From the NCBI RefSeq assembly GCF_026340975.1, contig NZ_JAPEOS010000001.1, positions 3,381,001 through 3,445,000 on the forward strand: a stretch of 64,000 bases of DNA, given 5' to 3'. Of this stretch, positions 23,737-36,600 are shown piece by piece; position 1 is the first letter of the stretch, and each line of letters begins with the position of its first letter. Under the pieces are notes generated by a model. That model saw only the letters and a list, made by a program, of their open reading frames with translations, was not told the origin of the DNA and did not search any database. A program made the translations under genes and the position numbers. This stretch comes from Streptomyces sp. NBC_01214 (GTDB lineage Bacteria; Actinomycetota; Actinomycetes; Streptomycetales; Streptomycetaceae).

Positions 23737-24597
23737 ATGCCTACCGCAGGGGGAGTTGTGGCCGTATCGCAGATCGCCGGGATCGAGTCGGACGGGGGCG
23801 AGGTCGTACGGCTGGCGGCCAGAGGGGTCACCGTCGGGTACGGCGGCCGGGTCGTCATCGACGACCTCCACGTGTCGATCCCACCCCGGGTGATCACCAC
23901 GATCATCGGCTCCAACGGGTGCGGGAAGTCGACCCTGTTGCGGACCTTGTCCCGGCTGCTCAAGCCGACCAGCGGATCGGTCGTGCTGGACGGCGAGGAC
24001 ATCGGCCGGCTCAGGACCAGGGACGTGGCCAAGAAGCTCGGCCTGCTGCCGCAGGCGCCGGTGGCGCCCGAGGGGCTCACGGTGGCCGACCTCGTCGCCA
24101 GGGGCCGCCATCCGCACCAGAGTTGGCTGCGGCAGTGGTCCTCCGACGACGCCGACGTCGTGGCGCGGGCCCTGGCCATGACCGGGGTGTCCGACCTGGC
24201 CGACCGCCCGGTCGACGCGCTGTCCGGCGGGCAGCGGCAGCGGGTCTGGATCTCGATGACGCTGGCCCAGGGCACCGACCTGCTGCTCCTGGACGAGCCG
24301 ACCACCTATCTGGACCTGGCGCACGCGATCGACGTGCTCGACCTCGTGGACGACCTGCACGAGTCGGGATGCACCGTGGTCCTGGTGCTGCACGACCTCA
24401 ACCTGGCCACGCGCTACAGCGACAACCTCATCGTGATGAAGGCCGGTTCGATCCTTGCGCAGGGGCACCCCCGTGACGTGATCACCGCCGAGCTGTTGTA
24501 CGAGGCGTTCGGGCTGCGCGCCAAGGTGATCGACGACCCGGTGGGCGACCGACCGCTCATCGTGCCCATCGGGCGCGCCCACGTGAACACCCCTTAG
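23737..24597 (+). CDS. cchE: Ferric-siderophore ABC importer ATPase
   Basis: 286 residues of the FepC/FhuC type. Walker A GSNGCGKST near 65, LPQAPVAPEGLTVADLV Q-loop region, signature [11 protein letters not shown], Walker B LLLLDEPTTYLD and VLVLHDLNLATRYSDN containing the switch His. ATG 23737 is annotated. A GTG at 23758 right behind GGGGGAG would shorten the protein by seven residues and cannot be excluded. Complete and canonical, unlike the two exporter ATPases of this cluster. Confidence 0.9.
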   Translation: MPTAGGVVAVSQIAGIESDGGEVVRLAARGVTVGYGGRVVIDDLHVSIPPRVITTIIGSNGCGKSTLLRTLSRLLKPTSGSVVLDGEDIGRLRTRDVAKKLGLLPQAPVAPEGLTVADLVARGRHPHQSWLRQWSSDDADVVARALAMTGVSDLADRPVDALSGGQRQRVWISMTLAQGTDLLLLDEPTTYLDLAHAIDVLDLVDDLHESGCTVVLVLHDLNLATRYSDNLIVMKAGSILAQGHPRDVITAELLYEAFGLRAKVIDDPVGDRPLIVPIGRAHVNTP

Positions 24598-24620
24598 ATC
24601 AAACAAAGTTACGTTGCAAG

Positions 24621-24639
24621 TAAGGCTAGGCTAGCCTCA
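24621..24639 (+). promoter_or_regulatory. Iron box upstream of cchF
   Basis: TAAGGCTAGGCTAGCCTCA matches 15 of 19 iron-box positions and sits inside an almost perfect larger palindrome (AAGTAAGGCTAG facing CTAGCCTCACTT, 24618-24642). It is 72 bases before the cchF start, implying an internal iron-controlled promoter for the lipoprotein and everything downstream, including the NRPS. Confidence 0.82.
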
Positions 24640-24710
24640 CTTGAGCGCGGTAGGGTTTGGCTGCCCTCGGGCGGAACTGCAATGGACGGCACGAAAGCAA
24701 GGGATTTCGG

Positions 24711-25766
24711 ATGCTTTTCCATCGAACGACACGTATGAAGCCCTGGCAGCGGCTGGCGGCAGGAGTGTCCGCCGCGACCCTCGGTGTCGGCCTCCTGGCC
24801 GGATGCGGTTCCGATTCGGCGGACCAGGCCGACAAGAAGAGCGACGGCGCCCCGGCCGCCGGGGGCACCTTCCCCGTCACCGTGGAGCACGCCTTCGGAT
24901 CGACCAAGGTCGAGAAGGCCCCCAAGCGGGTCGTCTCGGTCGGGTACACCGACGACCAGGCCATCCTGGCGTTCGGCATCAAGCCGGTCGGCATGGTCGA
25001 CCAGTACCCGAACCCACCGGGCACCTCCCCCGACATCAACACCCAGTGGCCGTGGGTGAAGGAGAAGTGGGGGGACGCCCGCCCCGAGGTCGTCATGAAC
25101 AACGGTGACGCCGGCCCGAACTACGAGAAGATCGCGGCCCTGCGGCCGGACCTGATCATCGCCGTGTACTCCGAGATCGACCAGGCCGGCTACGAGAAGC
25201 TCTCCAAGATCGCCCCGACGGTGGGCCGCACCAAGGCCGAGAAGGAGCCGTTCAGCGCTCCCTGGCAGGACAACGCCGTCCACATCGCCAAGGCGCTCGG
25301 CCAGGAGGCCAAGGGCACCGAGCTGGTGAAGGGCATCCAGGAAAAGCTCGACACGGCCAAGAAGGCGCACCCCGACTTCGCGAACCAGACCGCCGTCCCC
25401 CTGTCTTGGTACAAGGACTCGGTGGCCCCGTTCACCACCACCGACGTGCGCGGCCGGCTGGTGACGGGCATCGGCTACAAGGGCCAGACCGAGATCGACA
25501 AGATCGCGGACGGCAAGTTCTACACCACGCTCTCCCCGGAGCGCATGGACCTAGTCGACGTCGACCGCATCTTCGTCATCGCCGACAAGGCGGACCAGGA
25601 AGCGCTGAAGAAGTTCCAGCTGTTCACCAACCTGAACGCGGTCAAGAACGGCAAGGTCTCCTACCTCCTGGACAGCGAGGGCCCGGCCGTCGGCGCGGCC
25701 ATGTCCCAGGGCACCCTGCTCTCCCTGCCGTACGCGATCGACGAACTCGTCAAGTCGGTCGGTTAA
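24711..25766 (+). CDS. cchF: Ferric-siderophore-binding lipoprotein
   Basis: 351 residues. Lipoprotein signal with lipobox LLAGC (Cys 32) after a basic start, so anchored to the outer face of the membrane. The rest is a FepB/FhuD-type periplasmic-binding fold (PKRVVSVGYTDDQAILAFGIKPVGM near 70, RPDLIIAVYSEI near 150, VDRIFVIADKAD near 285). Captures ferric siderophore for CchCDE. Has its own iron box. AAGGGA lies before the ATG. Confidence 0.92.
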   Translation: MLFHRTTRMKPWQRLAAGVSAATLGVGLLAGCGSDSADQADKKSDGAPAAGGTFPVTVEHAFGSTKVEKAPKRVVSVGYTDDQAILAFGIKPVGMVDQYPNPPGTSPDINTQWPWVKEKWGDARPEVVMNNGDAGPNYEKIAALRPDLIIAVYSEIDQAGYEKLSKIAPTVGRTKAEKEPFSAPWQDNAVHIAKALGQEAKGTELVKGIQEKLDTAKKAHPDFANQTAVPLSWYKDSVAPFTTTDVRGRLVTGIGYKGQTEIDKIADGKFYTTLSPERMDLVDVDRIFVIADKADQEALKKFQLFTNLNAVKNGKVSYLLDSEGPAVGAAMSQGTLLSLPYAIDELVKSVG

Positions 25767-25768
25767 GT

Positions 25769-27562
25769 GTGAGCACCACCGCCACGCGCGTCGCCCCGTC
25801 GACCCTGCGCACCACGACCGGACGCGAGGCCACCCGCTGGGTCACGGCGCACTGCCGCGAGGTGCCGTGGCTGACCTTCGCCACCGTGTTCACCACGGTG
25901 GCGGGGGCGGCCCTCCAGGTGCTCCCGCTGCTCCTGCTCGGCCGGGTCGTCGACGGGGTGGTCGCGGGCGGACCGCGCTCGATCCTGGTCACGACCGGGG
26001 TGTTGATGGTGGCCGCCGCGTTGCTCGGTGCGGCGGCCACCGCCCTGTCGACCTACCTCATCGGGCGCCTCGGCGCGGACCTGCTCGCCCGGCTGCGCGA
26101 AGGCGCCGTCCGGGCGGTGCTGGGGATGCCGAGCGCCCGGATCGAGCAGGTCGGCCGGGGAGACGTGCTCTCCCGGGTCGGCGACGACGTGGCCGTGCTG
26201 TCCAAGGGCATCAGGACGGCCGTCCCCACCGTGTTCTCGGCGGGGGTGCTGGTCGTCATCGCCACGCTCGGCATGTTCGGCCTCGACTGGCGGCTCGGAC
26301 TGGCCGGTGCCTGCGCGCTGCCCGCGTACGGGCTGGCCCTGCGCTGGTACCTGCCCCGCTCCGCCCCGCTCTACCAGAAGCAGCGGGCGGCCCAGGCCGA
26401 CCGTGCGCAGGCCCTGATCAGCGGGCTGAACGGGATAGACACGGTCCGGGCGTACCGCCTCGAAGGGGCCGTCCGCGAGAAGGTCACCCACGAGTCGTGG
26501 CGGGTGCGCGAACTCGGCATCGAGGTGTTCCGGCTCTTCGGCCGCTTCGTCGGCCGGGAGAACCGCGCCGAGTTCATCGGACTGGTCCTGATCATCGTGG
26601 TGGGGTACGCCCTGCTGGAGGCCGACGCCGCCAGCCTCGGCGAGGTCTCCGCGGCCCCCCTGCTGTTCCACCGCCTCTTCACCCCGCTCGGCTCCATCAT
26701 GTTCACCTTCGACGAGGCGCAGAAGTCGGGCGCGAGCCTGACCCGCCTGGTCGGTGTACTGGAAGAGGACGCGGAGGACCGGCTGGTGGGCGCCCTGGCC
26801 GCGGCGCGGGCGGCGGACCCGCCGGACCCGGTGCAGGTGACCGTGCGCGGGCTGACGTTCCGCTATCCCGACTCCGAGGATCCGGTCGTCCGGGACGTCG
26901 ACCTCACGATCCCGGCCGGCACCTCGCTCGCGCTGGTCGGGGCGACGGGCGCGGGCAAGTCCACCCTGGCCGCGCTGATCGCCGGCATCGGCACCCCGCA
27001 GGCCGGATCGGTGCGCATGGGGTCCATCGACCTCGCCGGTCTCGACGAGGCCGGGGCGCGGGCCCTGGTCAGCATCCTGACGCAGGAGACGCACGTCTTC
27101 TCCGGTCCGCTCGCCGAGGACCTGCGCCTGGCCGCACCGGAGGCGACCGACGCCCAGCTGAGGGACGCCCTGCGCACGGTCGGCGCCGACGGATGGGTCG
27201 ACGCGCTGCCCGAGGGGCTGAACACCCTGGTCGGCGAGGGCGGCGAACGCCTCGACGTCACCAAGGTCGCCCACATCGCCCTGGCCCGGCTGGTGCTGGG
27301 CCGCACGCCCGTCGTGGTGCTCGACGAGTCCACGGCGGAGGCGGGCAGCGAGGGCGCGGCCGAGCTGGAACGGGCCGTGCTCGCCGCCTGCGCGGGCCGG
27401 ACCACGCTGTTCGTGGCACACCGGCTCACCCAGGCGATGGCGGCGGACCGGATCGCCGTACTGGACGCGGGACGCGTCGTGGAGCAGGGGACGCACGAGG
27501 AGTTGGTGGCCCTGGGCGGCCGCTACGCACGACTGTGGCGGGCCTGGCGCGAAGGCAGCTAG
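25769..27562 (+). CDS. cchG: ABC exporter half-transporter lacking the LSGGQ signature
   Basis: 597 residues: six-helix membrane domain (about 30-330) plus an ATPase domain (about 355-590). Walker [11 protein letters not shown]-loop [11 protein letters not shown], Walker B VVVLDES and switch-loop VAHRL are intact. The signature, however, reads [16 protein letters not shown] where LSGGQRQ is expected, and the D-loop is AEAG. GTG start two bases after the cchF stop. The partner is evidently CchI (38668-40368), whose defects are the exact opposite. Together they would make one complete ATP site. Expected role: export of the iron-free siderophore. Confidence 0.88.
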   Translation: MSTTATRVAPSTLRTTTGREATRWVTAHCREVPWLTFATVFTTVAGAALQVLPLLLLGRVVDGVVAGGPRSILVTTGVLMVAAALLGAAATALSTYLIGRLGADLLARLREGAVRAVLGMPSARIEQVGRGDVLSRVGDDVAVLSKGIRTAVPTVFSAGVLVVIATLGMFGLDWRLGLAGACALPAYGLALRWYLPRSAPLYQKQRAAQADRAQALISGLNGIDTVRAYRLEGAVREKVTHESWRVRELGIEVFRLFGRFVGRENRAEFIGLVLIIVVGYALLEADAASLGEVSAAPLLFHRLFTPLGSIMFTFDEAQKSGASLTRLVGVLEEDAEDRLVGALAAARAADPPDPVQVTVRGLTFRYPDSEDPVVRDVDLTIPAGTSLALVGATGAGKSTLAALIAGIGTPQAGSVRMGSIDLAGLDEAGARALVSILTQETHVFSGPLAEDLRLAAPEATDAQLRDALRTVGADGWVDALPEGLNTLVGEGGERLDVTKVAHIALARLVLGRTPVVVLDESTAEAGSEGAAELERAVLAACAGRTTLFVAHRLTQAMAADRIAVLDAGRVVEQGTHEELVALGGRYARLWRAWREGS

Positions 27563-27620
27563 GGCGCCCCTTTTTTCGGTTGGGCCAACATATCGATGTG
27601 GAAAGGGCGTTGAGCCTGCG

Positions 27621-30600
27621 ATGACGGAATCGACCGCTCGTCTCGTGCTGCTTCCTGCCACCCGCCTGGCCGACGTGCGCCGGCGATCCGGCGACTACGG
27701 CGATACGACCATCGCCCGGGCCTGCGCCATCGCACTGGCCTACTGGGCCACGGGACAGAGCCCCGACGGCCTGGAACTCACCCCCGGCACCCTGTTCGCC
27801 GACGTCCTCGGCTGGGCGGACAACGGCGGTGCCGCAGCCGCCGGCTGGGAGGTCGGGACGGACGGCCCGGACGGGGAGGACGGCCGCAGCATCACCCTCT
27901 CGGAAGGCGTCGTACCGGCCGACGCACAGCTCGCCCTGGACGACCTGGCCGACTTCCCGGACCGGCCCCTCTCCACCATCGGCCCGTCCGGTGTCGCGCA
28001 GCGACTCGCGACCCTGGCCGAGTGGAACGACACCGGGGCGGACCGGATCCGCCCGACCATCGTCGAGCTGTTCCGCGAGCAGGCCCGCCTGCGGCCGGAC
28101 GCCGTCGCCATCGTCGACGAGCACCGCTCGCTGACCTACCGCCAGGCGGCCGAGCTCTCGGCCCAGTTGGCCCACCACCTGATCGCACGCGGAGTCACCG
28201 CCGAACAGGTCGTCGCCATCTCCCTGGACCGCTCCGCCGCCATGGTCATCGGCCTGCTCGGCGTGCTCCAGGCCGGAGCCGCCTTCGTCCCCCTCGACCC
28301 GCAGTGGCCCGCCGCGCGCCGCTCCGTGGTCATCGCCGACGCCCGCGTCGTACTGCAGCTCAACGACTCGGGCGAACACGCCCCGGACGAACCGGAAGCC
28401 GTGCCCGTCGACCTCGGCGACTGGCGGTTCGGCTCCTACCCCGGCGAGGGAACCGCTCTCACCGTCCCCGGCGACGCCCTGGCCTATGTGATCTTCACGT
28501 CCGGTTCGACCGGCCGGCCCAAGGGCGCGATGATCCGCCACGAGGCCATCAGCGAACGCCTGCTGTGGCAGGTCGACGAGATCCTGGGCTTCGGCCACGA
28601 CGACGCGTCCCTGTTCAAGGCGCCGCTGTCCTTCGACATCTCCATCAACGAGATCTTCCTGCCGCTGGTGTGCGGCGGCCGGCTCGTGGTCCTGCGCCCC
28701 GGCGGCGAACGCGACCCGCACCACCTGCTGAGCGTGATAGCCGAGCAGCGCGTCACCTTCACCTACCTCGTGTCGTCCATGCTGGACGTACTGCTGGAGA
28801 TCGCGGGCGACTCCGGACGCCTCGACAGCCTGCGGCACGTGTGGTGCGGCGGCGAGGTGCTGACCCCGGAGCTGTACGAGCGCTTCCGCACCCGGCTCGA
28901 CATACCCATGTACCACGGCTACGGCCCGGCCGAGACGACCATCGGCGTCTCGCACGTGATCTACCGAGGCGCCGCGGAACGCCTGTCGACGTCGATCGGC
29001 AAGCCCAACCCCAACACCCAGCTGTACGTGCTGGACGACGAGCTGCGTCCGGTCCCGTTCGGGGTCGGCGGCGAGCTGTACGTCGGAGGGTTCCTGCTCG
29101 GGCGCGGCTACGTGGGCGCGCCCGGCCTGACCGCCTCCCGGTTCGTCGCGAACCCCTTCGCCACGGACGGGTCCCGGTTGTACCGCACCGGTGACCTCGC
29201 CCGCTTCGCCCCCGACGGATCCCTGGACTTCCTCGGCCGCGCCGACAACCAGATCAAGATCCGAGGCATGCGGCTGGAGATCGAGGACGTCGAGGTCGGC
29301 CTCGCCGAGCACCCCGCGGTACGCCACACCTGCGTCGTCGCGAAGAAGAACACGGCCGGCGGCACCTACCTCGTGGGCTACGTGATCCCCGCCACCGGGA
29401 GCGAGGACCTGCGCGCCGACGAGGTCAAGGAGTGGGCCACCGGGCACATGGTGGAGTACATGGTGCCCACCCACATCGTCGTGATGAAGGAGTTCCCGCT
29501 CACCGCGAACGGCAAGCTCGACCGGGGCGCGCTGCCGGAGCCCCAGACCGGTGCGGGCGCGCTCGCCCCGCCCGTCACCGAGAACGAGCGCCTGGTGTGC
29601 GCGGCGGTCGCGGCGGTGCTGCGGCGCGACGCGGTCGGCGTCGACCAGGACTTCTTCCAGCTCGGCGGGGACAGCATCCTGGCGATCTCCCTGCTGAGCG
29701 CCCTGCGCGAAGCGGGCCTCCACGTCACGGCCCGCCAGATCTTCACCAACAGCGTCGTGGGCGCGCTGGCGGCGGTCGCGGACCGGGAGGCAGCCGCCGT
29801 GGACCACGGCGACGTCGCCACCGGTACGGTCGTGGGATCGCCGATCGTGCAGTGGCTCGGCGCGACCACGGACGCCATCGACGGCTTCGTCCAGTCGGTG
29901 GTGCTCAACACCCCGGCGGACCTGACGGCCGACGGGCTCGACGCCGTCCTCACCGCCGTGGTCGCACGGCATGACATGCTGCGCGCCAAGCTGGTGCGGG
30001 GCGAGCGCTGGAGCTTCGAGATCCCGGAGGCGGAGCACGCCGTAACGCGCTGGCAGGAGAGCGACCTGCCCCTCGACGCGTGCGTCGCGCTCGCCACCGA
30101 CGGGCTGGACCCGGCCGACGGCGTGATGCTGCGCGCCGTCTGGCGCCGCGAGGCGCGCCAGCTGGTCCTGGTCGCCCACCACGTGGTCATCGATGGCGTG
30201 TCCTGGCGGATCCTGATGGAGGACCTCTCCACGGCCTGGCGCTGGTACGTCTCGGGCGCGCCCATCGACCTGCCCCCGGTGGGCACGTCGTTCCGGCGCT
30301 GGACGCAGCTGCTGGAGCGGGCGGGCTTCGACGCCGACCGCGACCACTACCGGCGCGCGCTGCCGGGGGCGGACGCGCCGCTGGGCCGGCGCGCGCTGTC
30401 CGCGACCGACACCGTCGCCCGCGAACGCACGACGACCCTCTCGGTCGGCCCCGAGGTCACGGCCGCGCTCCTGGGCGAGGTTCCCGCGAGGTTCCACGCA
30501 GGGGTCAACGACGTGCTGCTGACCGCGCTCGCCGTCACCCTCGCCCGGTGGCGCCGCGACCTCGGCCAGGACCAGACGTTCGCGCACATCGAGCTGGAGG

Positions 30601-33600
30601 GCCACGGCCGCGAAGGACGCCACGTGGCGGACTCCGCCGGCTTCGAGCCGGAACTGTCGCGGACCGTCGGCTGGTTCACCACCCTGTTCCCGGTGACCGT
30701 CGACCCCGGCGCCGCCGCCGACCTGACGGCCCCCGCCTACCTGGTCGCCGCGCTCAAGGCGGTCAAGGAGGACCTCGCCCGGGTGCCAAGCAACGGCGTC
30801 TCCTACGGCGCCCTGCGCTACCTGGCCGACGCCGCGTTCGACGCGCCCGCACCCCAGGTGCTGTTCAACTACCTGGGCCGGTTCGACGCGGGTTCCGCCG
30901 GTGACTGGGAACTCGCCCACACTACCGGCCAGTTGGGTGAGAAGCGCGACCCCCGGATGCGGCTCCCGCGCGCCCTGGAGTTCAACGCGATCGCCGAACC
31001 CGCCACGGCCGGCGGCGCGTACGAACTGGTCACCACCCTCTCCTGGCCCGACGGGCTGCTCGGCGACCAGGACATCGAGACCATCGGCCGGTACTTCCGC
31101 GAAGCCCTGGCCGGACTGGCCGCACTGGCCGTCGTCGACCTGACCGCACTCGGCACGGGCGGCCACTCGCCCAGCGACTTCGCCCTGCGCGCACTCACCC
31201 AGGCCGACGTCGACGAGCTGGACGGCCCGGCGCTGCGGGACGTCCTGGCGCTGACCCCGCTCCAGGAGGGCCTCTACTTCCACTCGGTCTTCGACGACGA
31301 CTCCGCGGGCAGCTACGTCGAGCAGCAGCTCCTGACCCTGGACGGCGAGGTGGACGCCGAGCGGCTCGCCGCGGCGGCCACCCGACTGCTCACGCTCTTC
31401 CCCAACCTGGCCGCACGGTTCACGGCCCTCGCGGACGGCCGCGTGGTGTCCGTACTGGAGGGCGGGGTCCAGGCCCCGTTCACCACCCTGGACCGCCCCG
31501 GCATCACCGACGAGGAGATCCGCGAGCACGCCGAGCGCGACCGCCGTGCCGGGTTCGACCTGGCGAGCGGACCGCTGATGCGGTACACGCTGATCCGTAC
31601 GGGCCCCGCCCGCAGTGTCCTGGTGCAGACCGTGCACCACATCATCGCCGACGGCTGGTCGGTGCCGCCGATGCTCCGCGCACTGCTGACCGAATACCAC
31701 GCACCGGGGACCGTGCACCCGCTCGGCGGCTTCACCGACTACGTGCGCTGGCTCGCCGGACGCGACGAGGACGAGAGCGACCGGGTGTGGCGAGAGCAGC
31801 TTGCCGAACTCCCCGGCCCCTCGCTGGTCGCCGAGGGGCACACGCCGTCCGACCGGTTCGCCGACACCGCCACCTCCCCGGAGGGGGACGTCGACGAGGC
31901 AGCCCGGTCCGCCGGTGTGCCGCTCAGCGTGGCCGTGCACAGCGCCTGGGCCGTCACGCTCGGCGGCCTCCTGCACGCCAGGGACGTCGTCTTCGGCTCC
32001 ACGGTGTCCGGGCGCGACGCGGACGTGCCCGGCATCGGGGACATGGTCGGCCTGTTCATCAACACGATCCCCGTGCGCGCCCGGTGGGCCGCCACCACCC
32101 CGGCGCGCGACCTGCTCGCCTCGGTCCGGGACCACCAGAGCGCGGTGCTGGCGCACCAGCACGTCTCGCTCGCACGCATCAGCCGCCTGAGCGGAGCCGG
32201 CCCGCTCTTCGACACCCTGGTGGTGTTCGACGTGGCCACCGACGTCGCGGACCTGCGCGGGCCCGAGGACACGCTCGTCATCAGCGACATCGTGAACGAG
32301 GGCGCCCCGCACTACCCGTTGACCCTCGTGGTGGAGCGCGCCCTCGACGGCCGCCCCCGCTTCAACCTGATCTACGACGGCGCGCTGGTGCGGGAGTCGA
32401 CCGCCCGGACGGTCCTGGACACCTTCACCCGCACCCTCACCGGCCTGCTCACCCGGCCGGACGACCTCGTCGACGACCTGGCTCCCACGGGCACCCGGAC
32501 CCCCGCCCCGATCACCCCGACGACGCTGGGCGCACTGTTCGACGCCGCCGCGCACCGCGATCCCGGCGCCGTCGCCGTCACCCAGTGCGCCCTCGACGGC
32601 AGCAGCCGGTCACTGACCTACGGCGAACTGGCCGACGCGAAGGACGAGCTGGCCTCGGCCCTGCGCGCCGCCGGTGTCCGGCCGGGCGAACGGGTCGCCG
32701 TCGCCGTCCCGCGCTCCCTCGAACAGGTCATCGCCCTCGTCGCCGTCGTCACCGCGGGCGGTGCGTACGTACCGCTGGACCTCGCCTACCCGGACGGACG
32801 ACTGGAGTACGTCCTCGCCGACGCGGCTCCGCAGGTCGTGCTCGTGGACCGGGAGCACCGGGACCGCTTCACGCGGCTCCTGGCCCGGGCGGGCGTACCG
32901 GCCCGCGTGCTCGTCCAGGGGGAGCTGCCGCCGCAGGACGCCCAGGTCACCGGAGACGCCCAGGTCACCGGAGACGGCCAGGTCACCGGAGACGCCCAGG
33001 TCGCCGGGGACGCCGGCGGGCCCGGGGCCGACTGGCACGATCCCGCGTACGTGATCTATACCTCCGGGTCGACCGGCAGGCCCAAGGGCGTCGTCGTCCC
33101 GCACTCCAGCGTGGTGACCCTGCTCGCGAACACCCGACCCGACATGGACTTCGGCCCGCACGACGTGTGGGTCCAGTTCCACTCGTACTCCTTCGACTTC
33201 GCGGTGTGGGAGCTGTGGGGCGCGCTGGCGCACGGCGGCGAGCTCCTCGTGCCGGAGTACGCACTGACCCGCTCACCCGTCGACTTCCACCGCCTGGTGC
33301 GCGAGCGCGGGGTGACCGTCCTCAACCAGACCCCCTCCGCCTTCTACCAGTTCATCGAGGCCGACCGGCACGCCGACGCACCCGTCACCACCCTGCGCCG
33401 GATCGTCTTCGGGGGCGAGGCACTGGATCCCGGGCGGCTGCGCGGCTGGGTCGAGCGGCACGGGACGGCCCGGCCCGAGCTGGTCAACATGTACGGCATC
33501 ACCGAGACCACCGTGCACGTCACGCACCGGGTCCTGACCGACGAGGACTTCCGCTTCGGCGCCGGGGCCAGCCCGATCGGCGGCCCGATCCCCGGACTGG

Positions 33601-36600
33601 TCACCCACCTGCTCGACGACCGGCTCCGACCGGTCCCGCCGGGCCGGGTGGGCGCCATCTACGTCGCCGGCGACCAGGTCTCCCTCGGTTACCTGGGCCG
33701 CCCGGCCCTCACCGCGGGCCGGTTCGTCGCGGACCCCTTCGCGGCCGACGGCTCCCGCATGTACCACACGGGCGACCTCGCCCGCCGAACCCTCGACGGC
33801 GAGCTGGAGTTCACCGGCCGGGCCGACGACCAGGTGCAGCTCAAGGGCTTCCGCATCGAGCTCGGTGAGGTGGAGTCCGCGATCCGGGAACTCGACGGCG
33901 TCGTCGACGCGGCCGTCACCGTGGCCGACAGCGCGGACCACCTGGTCGCACACGTCGTGGGCCGGGTCCCCTTCGACACCGCCGCCCTGGCCGGCCTGCT
34001 GGCCCCGAAGCTGCCCGCCCACATGGTCCCCGGCCTGGTCCTGTCCGTCGACGCCCTGCCCCTGACGGTCAACGGCAAACTGGACCGCAAGGCCCTGACC
34101 GCACGCGCCGCGGCGTACGGCACACCGGAGCACGTACCGGCCGCCACGACGGGCTCCACGACCGCCTCCACGACCGCCTCCACGACCGGCTCCGCGCTCA
34201 CGGCCCTGGTCGACGTCTTCACCGAGACCCTGCCCGGCACCGCCGTCGACGGCGACAGCGACTTCTTCCGGGCCGGCGGCGACAGCATCCTCGCCATCAC
34301 CGTCGTCAACCGGGCCAGGGCCCTGGGCCTCGCGATCGCCCCCCGGGACGTGTTCCTGCTCAGGACCCCGCGCGCGCTCGCCGAACACCTGGCGACGCAC
34401 ACCCCGCACCCCGCGGCGCCCGGCGCACCCGCCCCCGCACCCCGCGAGGACGGCCCGCTGACACCGACCCCGATCATCCTGCGCCGGCGCGAACTCGGCG
34501 GATCCCTCGCCCGGTTCGCCCAGGCCCGGGCCCTGGTCACGGCCGAGGGCACCGGCCACGCCGACGCCGAGCGCGCCGCGAACGCCGTCGTCGCCGCCCA
34601 CCCGGCCCTGCGGCTGCGGCTGCGCACCGACCACGGGGTGTGGGCCCTGCGCACCGAACCCGCCCGCGCGGTCACCGTCGTACGCAGCGACGCGCCCGAC
34701 GCGACGGCCGCCGCGGACGAAGCCGCCGGACGGCTCGACCCCGAAACCGGGGACGTCATCGCGTTCACCTGGCTGGAGGCGACCGGGACCCTCGTGGTCA
34801 CCGTGCACCACCTCGCCGTCGACGCCGTCTCCTGGCTGGTACTGCTGGACGACATCGCCACCGCCCTGCGCGGGAACCCGCTCGCGCCGCCGACCACCTC
34901 CTACGCCGAGTACGCCCAGGCACTGGCCGACCGCTCGGCCCACGAGACCGACGGCCTCGGGCACTGGATCACCACCCTCCAGGCACCCCCGCTGCTGCCC
35001 GTGGCCGAGCGGCCGCGCGAGAGGACGGTCGTACTCCCGCCCGAGGTCAGCGACCTCGTGACGCGCACCGCGCCCGCCGCACTCGGCGTCGGCCTCACCG
35101 AACTGCTGTGCGGCGCGCTGCGCACCGCGCTCACCCGCATCCAGCCCTCGCCCACCGACCTGGCGATCGAGCTGGAGCGGCACGGCCGGGTCCCGGCCTC
35201 GGCACACCACGACTACACCCGTACGGTCGGCTGGTTCACCGCCATCGCCCCGGTGCGCCTCACCGCGCACACCGACCCCGTCGCCGCGGCCCGCGAGGTC
35301 CTCGAACGCCAGCCGGACGAGCGCGCGCACGTCGCGTACGGCGGGCTGCGGTACCTCAACCCGCAGACGGCCCCCCTGCTCACCGCCCGCCCGCAGGTGC
35401 TGTTCAACTACCTCGGTCGGGGCAGCGAGTCGCAGGCCCTCCACCTCACCGGCGTCGACGAGGGCAGCCCGTACGCCGTCGAGGTCAATGCCTGGACCGA
35501 CGCGGCCACCGGAAGCCTGCACGCGGTCTTCACCCTCGCCGAGGGCGTACCCGACGAGATCACCGAGCACTGGCGCGCCGCCCTGGAACACATCGCGGTC
35601 GCCTCCACGACCGCCGAGCGCACGGCGCCGGTCACCCCGCTCCAGCGCGGCCTGTTCTTCCAGGCGCAGCTGGCGGGCCCGGCCGGACACTACGTCGCAC
35701 AGAGCTGGTTCACCTTCGACCGGCGCCTGGACACCGACGCGCTGGCCGAGGCGATGGCCTGGGTGATCGCCCGGCACCCGGTCGTGGGCGCCGGCTTCAC
35801 CACCGACGACGACGGCAAGGCCGTCCAGGTCCTGGGCGCGGGCCGGCGGGTCGGCGTCCGTACGGTCGAGCTCGCGAGCGACGCGGAGGTCGACGCCCTG
35901 CTCGCCCGCGACCGCGACACCGGCTTCGACCCGGGCGAACCGCCGCTGATCCGCCTGACCGTGGTGCGGCTGCCCGGCGACCGCGACGGCCTGCTGCTCA
36001 GCTACCACCTGCTGCTGTGGGACGGCTGGTCCCGCGAGATCGTGCTGCGGGACCTGTTCGACGCCTACGAGGCCGCCGTGGCCGGCGAACTGACGCACCC
36101 GACCCCTGCCATGCCCGGGTTCGAGGACTACGCCCGGGCGCTCGACGCCAAGGACCCGGCCGTCTCGGAACGCTTCTGGGCGCAGCACCTGACCGGTCTG
36201 CCCGGCCCGACGCTGCTCGCCGGACCGGCGCCGGCCCTGGTCGACGACCTGCCGCGCACGCTCGTGCACACCCTCTCCGCCGAAGGGTCACAGCTGCTGC
36301 GGGACGTCGCCCGGAGGTACGGCGTCACCCTCAACTCGGTGCTGACCGGCGCCTTCGGACTCCTGCTCGGCGCCCGCACGGGCCGCGCCGACGCCGTGTT
36401 CGGCGTGACCGTCTCCGGCCGCGAGGGCGAGGACCTCTCCGAGGTCGTCGGCGTCCTGCTCAACACCGTGCCCATGTGGACCAGGGCCCGGCCGGACGAC
36501 ACCGTCCGGGAGTACCTGACGGCCGTACAGGCGGCCCGGGTCGAGGCGATGGAGCACGAGCACCTCGGGCTCGGCGAGATCCAGCGGGCCGGCGGTCACG

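Noticed and set aside
27426..32555. A 1709-codon open frame on the minus strand opposite the NRPS gene
   Set aside because: Low-complexity Arg/Gly/Val-rich translation without domains, antisense to a gene with full NRPS motifs. Long antisense frames are expected at this G+C content.
32940..33011. Regular repeats that could suggest a CRISPR array
   Set aside because: Units are directly adjacent with no spacers, 18 bp long and in frame with a coding gene.
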